The notes beneath the pieces are model-generated. The model was not told where the DNA came from, ran no database searches, and worked only from the letters and a program-made list of their open reading frames with translations. DNA of 64,000 nt. Origin: Batkoa obscura. Its lineage: Eukaryota; Entomophthoromycota; Entomophthoromycetes; Entomophthorales; Batkoaceae. Positions 11,363 through 23,301 of this stretch are shown in pieces (positions within the stretch are counted from its first letter, which is position 1; every line of letters begins with the position of its first letter). Location of the stretch: assembly GCA_030770535.1 (NCBI GenBank), contig JASVEC010000003.1, positions 1,178,001-1,242,000 of the forward strand. Direction: 5' to 3'. The position numbers and the translations under genes were made by a program.

Positions 11363-12604
11363 TAGTTTTTTATTATTTTAATATATTAATGTTAAGTTAA
11401 TTAAATGAAGTGTTTAAAAGTTATTTAAATAAGGGATATTATTTTTGGAATATAGTAAATCTAAACAACGAAATGAATAAAACCAAAATTTATTAAGTTA
11501 TCCTACTAACATGTATTTAAAAAGCTCCTGATTAAGCTAAAAAATATGACAATGTTCTATAATATGCCTGATTACACTGTTAAATTTAACTGGTAGCCTC
11601 GATCTCTTTTTCCATATAAACAAAATATTAATAATGAGTAAAAAGCAGTTTGCTTTATGATGTTTTAAACAAATATTTACGCTAATTGTTATGATATATA
11701 AGCATTTACTGATACCAATGACTATGTCAATTTAACTTTGATTAATAAACTAGAGTTTTATTAAATTGTATATGTAAATAAAACAAGAATAAAAATCAGC
11801 TCTAGTACTCGGCTATAATATGTAATTTGTGTTTTGTAAATTAATAAGAACCAGAGCTTTATAAACTATATAATAGAGAAATAAACATAAAGTAATTTAA
11901 ATAATAAATAACAAATAATAAATGATAAATGATAAACAATAAATTATTGAGATAAGTTTGTACCCGAAATACTACTTATTGCCCATACTTACAAACACTA
12001 ATTAATAAAAATACTATACTAAAAAAATAAAAATGAGTTCAAAAAAGAATGAAATAAATAAATCAAAGGATAAATAAACAAATACTGAAAAGCATTAATA
12101 AATACACTTTCAATCTCAAATGTAGCACTTACACAGCTTTTTTGGCAAGTCAGGAGGCTTTTTGTGGTTTTTAGTCCTTATCAAGTTCCATTATTTGACA
12201 TAGTAATTTAGTTGCTAAAAAGATAACTAGTTTTAAAATATTATATTAGTAAATGTAACATTGATACATTTTAAACACATAAAATCTCCTAATTTGTTAA
12301 TACTTTCATTTAAAAAAATTAATCATAATGTCAATACTGGCAATAAATAAAAGCTTAAAGTGAAAGTTATAACAAATTAAAAGGTTAGACTACGTTTAAG
12401 CTATTTCGGTTGTACCATCTAATTTTTTATTCCTTATAACGTTTAGATTTAAAATGATATATATAAACTACATGGAAAATGAAGCTATACTATAACACCA
12501 ATACTTCACTTTATAATAGACGATTACAAATTATTAAATTTATACATGAAAAGCTATTAAAAAATTTAACATACTTAACTCACATGTAAAAATAATTTAT
12601 TAAA
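11363..12604. other. gene-free stretch
   Basis: AT-rich spacer between arm A and an F-box-like relic. Around 11898-11945 there is a run of AATAAATGATAAATGATAA-type short repeats. Nothing else recognised. Confidence 0.45.
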
Positions 12605-13900
12605 CTAAACTTTCATCCAAAATAAATTTGGAATTTGATCAAATTGGTCATGTTGAGGACCAACAGTTCTAGGGGTAGTATGAGCAATTAAAGGAGCATC
12701 AGCTCTATAGTTGGTATTGACTTCACCATTGACTAAATGAAACTCATCAATCTTAAGTAACTCAAGGTCTGAAAAAAAATGTAAAAAACAAAAGAAGTTT
12801 CAAGTGGAGTAATGAAGCGATCTATATAAATTTTTCGAACTGAATTACAAGTGCATTATATTCTTCTTTATAGACATCAAAACCAGTTACATTTTATTTA
12901 TTAAATACTCGTAAATATTTAAAACTCATATGAGAAAAGTGGATAGTGTTAATATTTGGTAATAAGTCAATCTCTTTTAATAAATTTTTGTTTAATATTT
13001 TAAGATTAATGTCTCTTAAAGTTGGTATTCTCAAATAATTCATATTAATCTCTTCTTTTAACAAGTATACTAAAAAGATCTAAACTTTTGATATTATGTT
13101 CTTCGGATAATGATTCATAATTTAGATTATTACAACCTTGCTTAAGTAATTTACCCGATTCTTTCTTTAAAGTCAACCCTCTTGTATGTTGTAAATCACC
13201 AAAGCATCCAACGATTCCATTATCAAATTTATTACTAATTTTAATCTCAACTTCATCGGAAACAAAACTACGGTGAAATTCAATCATTGGTGGAATTTTG
13301 GCCTTTTTATTACACCTTAAATATAATGATTTTAATCTTCTACAAGTCGTATTAATTGTACCAATTCCATTCATATATAGATAACATCCAGAGTGTAATC
13401 GAAGCGTCTTTAATTGACATCTTTCAGTAAAATAAGGAGCAATCCTACGAATAAACATTGAGGTTCCAAAGATCTCAAGTTTCTTAAGTTGACTCGTAAA
13501 TACTCGTTTGTATCAATGCTTAATTTTTTCAATTGTTCAAACTCAATTACTCTAAAGTCTCTATCAATGCTGTTACTATTATTCATCTTAAAACGGATGG
13601 ATTCCAAATTGGGGGATTGATTTACAAGCTCAAGGGTACCTTGTTGATATTAGTATGAATTATTTTCTCGGGATATTTATTGATGAACTTCACTTGATAA
13701 TCTTTATATTTCTCTATACTAGGTCTATTGTAGACGGAGCGAGTTAAACTATATTGGATAGTCTTAACGGCAACTTTGAGCAAATACTTATCTAAAAAAC
13801 ATATATCAAACAATTCATCTGTATTTAACTTCTTAAAAAGTTCTTCAAGTACGATTTCTGGTAAATATTCAAATTTGATGGCATTTATAAAAGCATACAA
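12605..13900 (-). pseudogene. F-box/LRR-like relic 1
   Basis: The sequence is collinear with the intact 566-residue protein at 51897-53597. The N-terminal F-box-like part is FEYLPEIVLEELFKKLNTDELFDICFL..; further blocks are NQSPNLESIRFKM, a leucine-rich middle (RLKSLYLRCN..), CFGDLQHTRGLTL, and the family end (..TVGPQHDQFDQIPNLFW). The reading frame shifts near 13630 and 13480, and several stops and frame changes follow between 13050 and 12780, so at least four breaks are present. It lacks the long N-terminal extension and starts at MYAFINAIKF. Confidence 0.8.
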
Positions 13901-15940
13901 ATTAAAAAAGAAATAATCAATTTATTTATTTTTAAATTTAAATTATTTTATTTTATTTTATTTATAAGCTTATTTGGTTGTTAAATTTAAAAAAATTTAT
14001 AATTTCCTTTTTAAGCATTAAATCCTATAATTGTTTATATTAATTTTAATATTATTTTAGTTTTGAGTTATAAAATAAAAAATCATATAAAAACATTTTA
14101 AATATTAAGTATTATTTAAATAAATTTTAATTAAAAAAATACTAATTTTAAAGAACTTGAAAAATTTATATAAATCAAAATTTTATCATTACTTTATTAG
14201 TTTTTATAATTTATAATTTATAGTTTATTCATTTTTTAAATAAAAAAAACATATTTTATAAAATATTTTCTGTTTATATAAAAACGTGATCAATTTTTAT
14301 TGAAAATTCAATAATCTTACTGTCAGAAATAAACTATTAATTTTAATTTAAACAAATTTTGATATCAATTTAAACTCTGTCCATTTTTTAAGTAGTTTAA
14401 AATATAAAAAAATTGTTAGCTTAACCTTCAAATAAAAAACATGGTCGTTAAATCTTTGAATAGTTTATTATCCTAAAACTTTATACATATGCTTTTGTTT
14501 CATTTTCTGTTGATATTATTATCTTGATTCAACACTAGATTTTGCAAAAAAATTTGAGTACAAAAAGGCTTCTACATTAAATGATAAAGGATTTCTTATT
14601 ATCAGGGCCATTAACTAAATTACTTACTTTCTGAAATCTAACATTACAATCGGACAGTGTTCAATAGAAGTTGAATACATTTTGAAAAATGATGTAAACA
14701 AGAATCAATAACAAAGTCATTACTAATTTTGATGAAGTTTATATCATATGTACATATAAAGTAGTCCAATTAATACATTTTTACTCATAAAGAGTATATA
14801 AACAACTGAATATCTTCCTCTGGATCTTTCTTTATTGTTATTTATTTTATTACTTAGTTATAAAATAAATTATGCTTTTAAACCTTATTAGTTACGCTAA
14901 TCTAACTAATTCAAAGTATAGTTTTATTTTGTATTTGTTTACAAAAACTTCAAGCTTACCGTTTCCATTTTTCAAGCATCGGGATTACCTTGCCTTATCT
15001 TATATCAATTTATCAGTTGGTAGATCACTGGATTTAAGGACTTCATAGCCTTTGCGACTTACATATATGTATCTGTTATTTAAAGGTTAAGTAATAAAAG
15101 TGTCTTTGAGATTGTGAGTGATTTAGAACTCAAATATAGGTTGGTTTTATAAGGAAGTTAATTAGAGACATAAGCTTTAATGGGTTGTTATTACTTTCAA
15201 GAACTTAAAGATGCTGTAATGAAGTAAAAAATGATATGAGATACAAAACTCCTAGTTAAAGTTAAGGAATAAGATTAAATAAGAGTAGCTTGTTATAACT
15301 TTTTGCTGTTAGATGCTAGTTTATTATATCATTAATATATTATTTACAAACTAATATACCTTCGATTTTATTATATCTGATGATTCAAATGCTATAAAGC
15401 TAAGATTAAATTAAATTAAGGTTAGATAATAATTAGTAATTCTTTAGAAAATAGCAGGTTAAAAGCATTAATTTTTGGGCAAAGAAAATAGACCTTAATT
15501 AATATAATAAATGCCAGTGTATAAAATTGTAAGTTTTAATCTAATTATGGCTATACATAGTATACCTTATTTATATAGAAAATAATAAAAATCAATCAAA
15601 TATTAAAAAACTAGAGTCTAGAATACAATAATATCCCCAAACTAGCGTTTATTATTAAAAATGAATTGATTAATAATAAAATAATGTCGGATCTAAGATA
15701 GCAGATAAAAGCATTAAACTTTCGAATATTAAATATTAAAATTAACCAATCAATTACGATTTATCCCTGAAATTTCATCATCTGAAGTGATAATTTTACC
15801 ATTCACCATAAAATCGATGAAATTTAAAATTTAAATGGTATCATTTAAAAAAGATAAATACTATAAAAGAAAAGAAAAGACATTAAATAACAATTGAAAA
15901 AGTATATAAAAATTAAGAGACAAGAGAGTAAAAGAAAATT
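13901..15940. other. gene-free stretch, 5' region of MET5
   Basis: Very AT-rich, no coding frame. A possible decayed copy of the small TIR element lies near 14375-14448. The last few hundred bases must contain the MET5 promoter; I see no specific site that I can name. Confidence 0.45.
14375..14448 (+). mobile_element. possible decayed copy of the small TIR element
   Basis: CCATTTTTTAAGTAGTTTAA, then AAAATTGTTAGC and AAATAAAAAACATGG appear in the same order as in the family core and right end, but both termini are lost. Chance similarity in AT-rich DNA cannot be excluded. Confidence 0.3.
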
Positions 15941-17086
15941 ATGACTTTAAACTACGATATAGACGATCACTTGTTAGAAGCTAGTTTAGCTTCCTCGGAT
16001 ATCATTTATATTGCTGATGGCAGTATCAACTATCCTTCTAACCCTAAAATTCAACCCATCACTAACATCAATGACATATTATACCAGGAACATCCTGTTT
16101 CAACGATTTATTTAGCTCAATCACAATTACCTTATATTTATCCTATTTTGTATAAATTAAACTCTACTTTAAATCAAAAGAAAGATATTTCAATTCATAT
16201 TAAAGTAATTATTAAAAATGTTTATGATGAAGGAATTGAGAATTTAATTAATATAAATTTAAATCAATTGAATTGGTTCACTACTAAAAGTGTTAAGGAA
16301 TTCATTAAGATTGAAGAGTATGTTAATCAATTGAAGAATCAAATTACGGTACATTTGGTGGATGAAAAGGTATTTTCTGGAGAGGAAGTTAAGAGTAATG
16401 GAAACCAAGATGAATATGTAAATGGCACTGGTGAGAATCTTAGGTTTTTTAAATTTGATAAAAAGGAAGTAAGTAGTATATTAACAATACAATATAATTT
16501 TAATTATGAGAATGAAGATAATAATAAGGATAAAAGTGTATTAAGTATTATACACATTAATAAGAAAGAAATTGAAGAATATTATCAATTAATTAAAAAT
16601 GTTAATAAATTAAAGACAATTGAAATTGTATTAAATAATAATGATCAACAAATCAATACTGAATTTAATCAATTATATCATTTTATTTTACAAATACTTT
16701 ATTTTAGTGAAGATAACATTATTAATGTAGATATTCAATTTAAATATTCAAATAAACAATTAGTAATTGGAAATCATATTAATGGTAATAATAATAAGGA
16801 CAATAATAAGGACAATAATAACAACAATGATAATGAATTACCTCATTTGAAGAGTTTAAAATATATATTTAAACAACGATTATTTTTAGGAAATGAATTA
16901 AATTTAAATAATAAAGAGAGTATTGATTATGGATATAGTAAAGTATTAAATCATATTAATTATCGTAATGAACAAAAAGAAAAAATACAATTATGGCTAA
17001 ATAATATTAATTTATCTCAATTTAAACAATTTAAAGACTTAATTATTAATTTTTTATTAAGTTTTAATAACAATAATAATAATAAC

Positions 17087-17118
<32 letters not shown>

Positions 17119-20029
17119 AGATGATTTATTATTGTTAAATTATATACAACAAAATAAAGATATATTACAGCAAAAGATACCTAACATTGACCAATTATTT
17201 AATGAAGATTGGGTATTACGTCGTTCTTATTGGTTAATATTATTTGATACATTAAATAATGATTTATTTAATAATGGATATCAACGAGTATTAATGAATG
17301 AAAATATTGATATTAATTTGATTATAATTAATAATAATTTAAATCAAAAAGATTTAGGATTATATGCCATGAATTATAATACAAGTTATGTAGCATCTAC
17401 TGCTATTTATCAATCTTATCAACAAACAATACAATCTATTATTGAAGCTAATTTATTTAATGGACCTTCTATTTTATTAGCATATTTACCTATTAATAAT
17501 CTATTACAATTAAATCATATCAAATTAATTCAACAAAGTAAAAGAGTTGTTGATTCAGGAGATTGGCCTTTATATCGATATAATCCTAATAATAATATGG
17601 AATTAGATTCAAAAGTAATTAAACAAAATTTACAACAATTTATTGATAAACAACAATTATTTAGTTTATTAACTAAACAAAACAATATTAATACCAATAA
17701 TAATAATAATAATAACTTAATTAATAATAACAATAATCAAGTAGATAAGTTAATTAATTTACAACAAGAAAAAGAAAAATTTATACAAAATTCATTTAAT
17801 AATTTATTAAATAATTTAACAAATAATGATGAACCCCCAATTACTATATTATATGGTTCAGATGGTGGTAATGCTGAAAAAGTAGCTAAAAAATTAAATC
17901 AAAGTATAAAACAACGTAATAAAAATGTACAATTATTTAAAGGCAATGATTATGATATACAACAATTAAATAAAGAACATTTAATATTATTTATTATATC
18001 AACCGCAGGACAGGGAGAAGCCCCATTAAATATTAAACATTTTATTAAATCAATTAATCAAAAAGATATTGATTTATCTCATTTAAAAATAGGAATCTTT
18101 GGTTTAGGTGATTCTCATTATTGGCCTAATGATAAAGATTTAATTTATTTTAATAAACCTAGTAAAGATTTAAATTTAAGATTACAACAATTAAATGCAA
18201 CATCTATAATAGAATTAGGATTAGGAGATGATCAAGATCCAGAAGGTTATCAAACTCAATATAAATTATGGGAACAACAATTATTTATAAAATTAAATAT
18301 TGATAATATTAAAGTTGATGATGAAGTAATTATTACGGATGACTTACATAAAATTAATTCTAATTATTTACGTGGTACTATATTAAAAGGTTTAAATGAT
18401 TTAAGTACAGGAGCATTAAGTGAAGGAGATACTAAATTGACTAAATTTCATGGTATTTATCAACAAGATGATCGAGATTTAAGGGAAATAAGATTAAATA
18501 ATAATTTAGAACCTGCTTTTTCATTTATGGTAAGAGTAAGGGTACCAGGTGGTATTGCTACTGCAGAACAATATTTACAAATGGATGATATATCAACTAA
18601 ATTAACTAATGGCAGTATTAAAATAACCACAAGACAAGCCTTTCAATTCCATGGAGTTATTAAAAGGAATTTAAAATCAACAATACGAAATATAAATAAA
18701 TGTTTAATGGATACATTAGCTGCTTGTGGTGATGTCAATCGTAACGTTATGTTAACTGTTAATCCACAAGCTAATCACGTCTATGAAACTATATTTAAAT
18801 TTTCAAAGGATTTATCCGAGTATTTATCTCCAAAAACATCTGCTTATCATGAAATTTGGTTACAAGATAAATTAGTAGCAGGTGGGGATGTATTAGTAGA
18901 TTATGAACCTTTATATGGCCCAACTTATTTACCACGTAAATTTAAAATAGCTATAGCAATACCACCAAATAATGATGTAGATGTATTTGCTCATTGTTTA
19001 GGTTTTATTGCTATTATTAAAAATAATCAATTAATTGGTTTTAATGTTACTGTTGGTGGTGGTATGGGTATGACTCATAATAATACAGCTACTTTCCCTA
19101 GATTAGCAGATCATTTAGGTTTTTGTACTTTAGAACAAGCATGTGAAGTAGCTGAAAAGGTATTATTAGTACAAAGAGACTTTGGAGATAGAACCAATCG
19201 TAAACATGCACGATTAAAGTATACTATTGAAGATAGAGGGATTAATTGGTTCCGTAATGAAGTTGAAGATAGATTAGGTTATAAATTAGAAACTATTAAA
19301 GAATATTCATTTAAATCTAATGGGGATCGTTATGGTTGGTATCAAAACGAAAGTAGTTTAAATTATGAATGTGGTTTGTTTATGCAAAATGGACGAATTA
19401 AAGATGAATCTGGCTATACATGGAAAACTGGATTACGTGAAGTTTGTTTATTAATGAAACAATATAATTTTGGTCGATTAATATTAACTCCAAATCAAAA
19501 TTTAGTATTATCTAATATTCCACCCGAATATCAGCAACAAATTGAATCTATATTAACTGAAAACAACTTATATCAAACCCCTAATTTCACTAAATTAAGA
19601 TTAAATTCTATGGCTTGTGTAGCGTTACCTACATGTTCCTTAGCTATGGCCGAAAGTGAACGTTATTTACCAAGTTTAATAGATAAACTTGATAATTTAA
19701 TTTATGATAATGGCTTATCACTACAAGATATAAGTATTCGAATGACAGGATGTCCAAATGGATGTGCAAGACCGTATGTAGCTGAAATTGCCTTAGTAGG
19801 TAAAGCAGCCAATATTTATAATTTATATTTAGGTGGTGGATATCGTGGAGATCGATTAAATAAATTATTTAAAGAAAATGTGGATGAAAAAGAGATCATT
19901 GGTATATTAAGTGGATTGTTTAAAAGATATGCTTTGGAAAGATTAGTGGAAGAAAGATTTGGAGATTTTGTTATTAGAACAAATATTATTAAGGAAACTA
20001 CGTCTGGGAATAATTTTCATGTATTATAA
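15941..20029 (+). CDS. MET5: sulfite reductase (NADPH) hemoprotein, beta subunit
   Basis: An intronless 1362-residue frame. The enzyme reduces sulfite to sulfide with siroheme and a 4Fe-4S cluster, the last step before sulfide is fixed into homocysteine or cysteine; it pairs with a flavoprotein alpha subunit. Residues 1-620 are the fungal-type N-terminal extension, with a pyruvate-ferredoxin-oxidoreductase-like part (about 420-530). A flavodoxin-like domain follows (PITILYGSDGGNAE near 632 and STAGQGEAP), then the paired sulfite reductase ferredoxin-like and siroheme domains (VRVPGGIATAEQYL, ITTRQAFQFHG, HARLKYTI). Cluster and siroheme ligands are C1226, C1232 (C-x5-C) and C1271, C1275 (TGCPNGCARP). 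Poly-Asn runs near residues 282-300, 376-392 and 584-600 expand linkers. Length is close to the yeast protein (about 1440). The gene lies between two inverted arms and has dead C-terminal relatives at both sides. Confidence 0.96.
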
Positions 20030-20286
20030 ATAAAGGATTATTATATATTATGTTTATTTATTGATTATTTTGAATATTTTTGAAGAATTTCAATTTTTAT
20101 AGACTCTAGTTTAAACTATTATGTAATTAATAAAAGATATCTAATATTTTGATATTAAATTATCAAAAAAATAAAAAAGAAATCCCATATTATTTATTAT
20201 TATCTTAACATTAATGATTGAAGTAACAAAAAATTATAAATAAATACTAAAATTTTAATTAAAAACTATAATAAAAAAACTACATA

Positions 20287-20387
20287 TGAGGATGTTTTTT
20301 TTGGCTTCATTACTTTTTCCATTTTTTAAGCGTTATTTGAGTGGAAAATGTGTTAATAAATTTCTTAAACAAAAAAATACATCCCCA
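20287..20387 (+). mobile_element. small TIR element (MITE), copy d
   Basis: A 101-bp copy between TA and TA, placed exactly at the inner end of inverted arm B. The matching end of arm A (..AGTTTTTATATATAGTTTTT) looks like the empty site. Confidence 0.88.
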
Positions 20388-21933
20388 TATATAAAAACTA
20401 AGAGTTTAGTTAAAGTTATAAAAGAAATTGGAATTAAAATTAAATTTTAACTTAAAGTAAAAAACAAATGAAAATTAAAAAACAATTCTCATTTAAAAAA
20501 TTAATATCAAACTTTAATTCTTTTTGCAATTGAACTCAATAAATCCACTATTTCTCCAACCTTCTTGCCATGCAAAATAACCGAGACTACACTTTTTATC
20601 ACTATTCTTAAATTCCTGTAAAGTATGACTCAAATTTCTTGCTCTACAATTAGAAGTTCTATAAACACATTCACAAGAAGTATTTCTATTAGCAACACGA
20701 TGTTGATAAACAGGTCTACAATTGGTTTGTAAGGTAGAGGAGATTCTAGCTAAACATTCATTTTTGAGATCTGAAGTTTGAACATCTATTTTTTGAACAC
20801 AAGTATTACCTGAATATTGTGTCTGGGATAAAATAGAGTTGAAGAGATAGAAGCAAACAGCGAGTACTTGAGAGGTTTTCATTTTATATTATAAAAATAT
20901 TTTCTATTTTGAATTAATAGTTTAGGAAATACAATATATAATATTTATTCTAAGAGTTAGTATGATATATTAAAGAGTTTAATCGATACATTATATACTT
21001 TTTATATTTAATAACTTAATAATTTAATAATTTAATAATTCAATAATTTAATAATTTAATAATTTAATAGTTTAATATTATTTAGTTAAAGAATATTAAA
21101 TAAAGGACTTGAGTCTGGTCATGGTATATTCTTTATCTATCACCTTAAGTCTGGGGTTTTATTAAAATCTATTTGTTTATCTAACATCATTGCTAAAGAT
21201 GTCAATACTTTAGTTAGAGTTCTTTTACAAGAACAATTATGCATCAATATAAAGGATACTATGACTAAATTATCTAATCAAAGTTTGGGACCTTAATTAC
21301 ATTAAAAGTAATTTTATTATCTAACCTTTTAAAACTCATTTTGTATTAATAATCCTTTTTTTAATTTATAGCTTCTATTTTATTTTTGATTAATAATAGA
21401 GTACTTTAATTGATTTTTTAATTCCGATATTAACTTAGACAGAATAATAATAATAAAATTAAAATCAATTAAATCAATTATTTTAGTCACAAAGTTGATG
21501 TTATTTAGTAAGTAAATTTGATTTTTATATACTGAACTTTTGATAAAGAAATGTTACATTTCAATCTAATTGGCCACTCTCTCCGTTTTTCTCACTTTTA
21601 AATTTATGCATCCAATAATATAACTATAAATGATAACATGATATATAAGAAAGTTCAAATGTCAAAGAAAAAAACAATATACATGAAAATCTAGGGTTAA
21701 AATAAATTATTTTACAATGTAATAAATATTCTAACTAACTATTATAAAAATAATCGATTTACATAAATCAAACTATAATCACAGAAGTTGATACGACTTT
21801 AGAGACATAATTCATCTTAAACATACTAAAGTAAAATCTATTGTTGAAAATTGTAATACCAATTGGGTTCATAATTAAGTAAAAGAAGAATTAATATACA
21901 AGTTGAAGGAGTATAAAAAATATTAATTTGAAT
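20388..21933 (-). repeat. inverted arm B (1546 bp)
   Basis: Reverse complement of 9823-11362 with only four substitutions and three indels seen by eye. It contains the second identical secreted-protein gene. The inner end touches the small TIR element d and the outer end touches the right MET5 relic. Confidence 0.93.
20514..20882 (-). CDS. small secreted cysteine-rich protein, arm B copy
   Basis: Encodes the same 122 residues as the gene at 10862-11230, with signal peptide, eight mature cysteines and two sequons. It is convergent with MET5, whose stop codon lies 485 bp to the left. The promoter region differs from the arm A copy mainly by one extra 8-bp unit in an ATTAAATT array and one C/T change near the start of transcription. 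Function unknown; the identity of the two copies means both could be expressed and dosage doubled. Confidence 0.82.
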   Translation of the reverse strand: MKTSQVLAVCFYLFNSILSQTQYSGNTCVQKIDVQTSDLKNECLARISSTLQTNCRPVYQHRVANRNTSCECVYRTSNCRARNLSHTLQEFKNSDKKCSLGYFAWQEGWRNSGFIEFNCKKN

Positions 21934-21947
21934 TAAATAACACAAAT

Positions 21948-22316
21948 AAACCTTAATAACTAAGTTCAATCAATCGACTATAACATTTAATTTATGACAA
22001 TAGATTACTTTCACAAAATATAAATGTCCGAATATCCAGGTGTCTAAAAAGTTATATGAGGCCCTATGTAGCTGAGATAGCCTAAGCAAGGAAAGCGGGT
22101 AATATTGTAGTTTGTATTTGGATAAGGGCTATAATGGGGATAGATGGAATAAACCTGCTAAGGAAAAATAGATGAGAAGACAATTGTTAAGGTACTTAAA
22201 GAGTTGTTTAAAAGTTATAGGTTCGAAAGATTAGCTGAAGAAAGACTCAGAGGTTTTTTGTAAGAACAAAAGTTGTTAAAGGAAGTACCACGGGATATAA
22301 TCTCTATGATTTATAA
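21948..22316 (+). pseudogene. right MET5 C-terminal relic
   Basis: Plus-strand remnant of the last ~120 residues of MET5, starting near residue 1240. Recognisable blocks are TTTAATTTATGACAATAGATT-like DNA for NLIYDNGL, MRPYVAEIA for ARPYVAEIA, then RKAGNI, ..RFERLAEERL.. for ALERLVEERF, and a stop at the same position as in MET5. Several stops and frame changes mark it as dead. It is much more diverged from the left relic than the two arms are from each other. Confidence 0.8.
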
Positions 22317-22482
22317 TAAACAAAAGTATTTAGTTCTATTATGTTGATAGCTTTTTCTATTATTTTAAGTTAATAAGATTTTATGTTGGTTTGAACTATT
22401 GTTTAGTTTTAAATGAAATAAAAACAACTTAAATCTGATTTATAGTATTAATAAATAAAGCTTTTATAAAATATTCCATAAA

Positions 22483-22583
22483 TGGGGATGTTTTTTTTTA
22501 TTTCATCACTTTTTCCATTTTTCAAGCACTATTTGAGCAGAATAATTGTTAGTAAAATTCTTAAACAAAAAAATACATCCCCA
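22483..22583 (+). mobile_element. small TIR element (MITE), copy e
   Basis: A 101-bp copy with perfect TGGGGATGT and ACATCCCCA ends. The flanking dinucleotides are AA on both sides, not TA. It forms an inverted pair with the next copy, 33 bp away. Confidence 0.86.
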
Positions 22584-22616
22584 AATATGAAAATTGGATT
22601 AGCTAGAGCTAACAGA

Positions 22617-22715
22617 TGGGGATGTATTTTTGTTTAAGAATTTTACTAACAGTTTTTCCACTCAAATAGCGCTTAAAAGATGGAAAAAGTGATGAAGCCA
22701 AAAAAAACACCCCCA
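22617..22715 (-). mobile_element. small TIR element (MITE), copy f
   Basis: A 99-bp copy in reverse orientation, flanked by GA on both sides. Its other end reads ACACCCCCA. With copy e it makes a potential hairpin of about 230 bp. Confidence 0.86.
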
Positions 22716-23301
22716 GATATTAATAAAGACATTTTATTAAAACTTAAGTAAAGCATTTGGAATAAAAATTAAAATGACAAACTTTTAACTGTATCAAGAA
22801 ATTAAAAAATGTTTTTCTATCAATATCATTATCGTAAGTATTTATTAATCTTTAGTATACTGCATTTTTATTTAAAATATAATTACTAAATCTAATAAAT
22901 GAATAAATATCGTCACACAGAAATTAACTAATTTTTTTATCCAAATGCTAAGTATTCTCACATAATAATAATCGAATTTTTTTAACTTAAAAAAGATAAA
23001 ACAATAACAATTGGATGCGGTTTTTAGTTGCAATTATTGGCATTTAATTAAATAAAGTGATATTAATATCTGTTTTTTATTTAAAAATATTAATATTTTT
23101 CGTCTTAATATTGGATCAATATTCTTTTGGTTTGGCTATACGTCTATTAAAAGATTGATTATGATGTCAAATGATTGGTTCTTTTGAAAGTAAGAGCAAC
23201 AGTCACTTGTACACTTAAAGAACAATATCATCCCTAATAATGAAATAGCTTTACTCGGAAAAAAAAATGAGCTTCATTCCTTTAGTTTGTTTTATTTTTA
23301 A
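22716..23301. other. gene-free stretch
   Basis: AT-rich; nothing recognised before the F-box-like relic. Confidence 0.4.
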
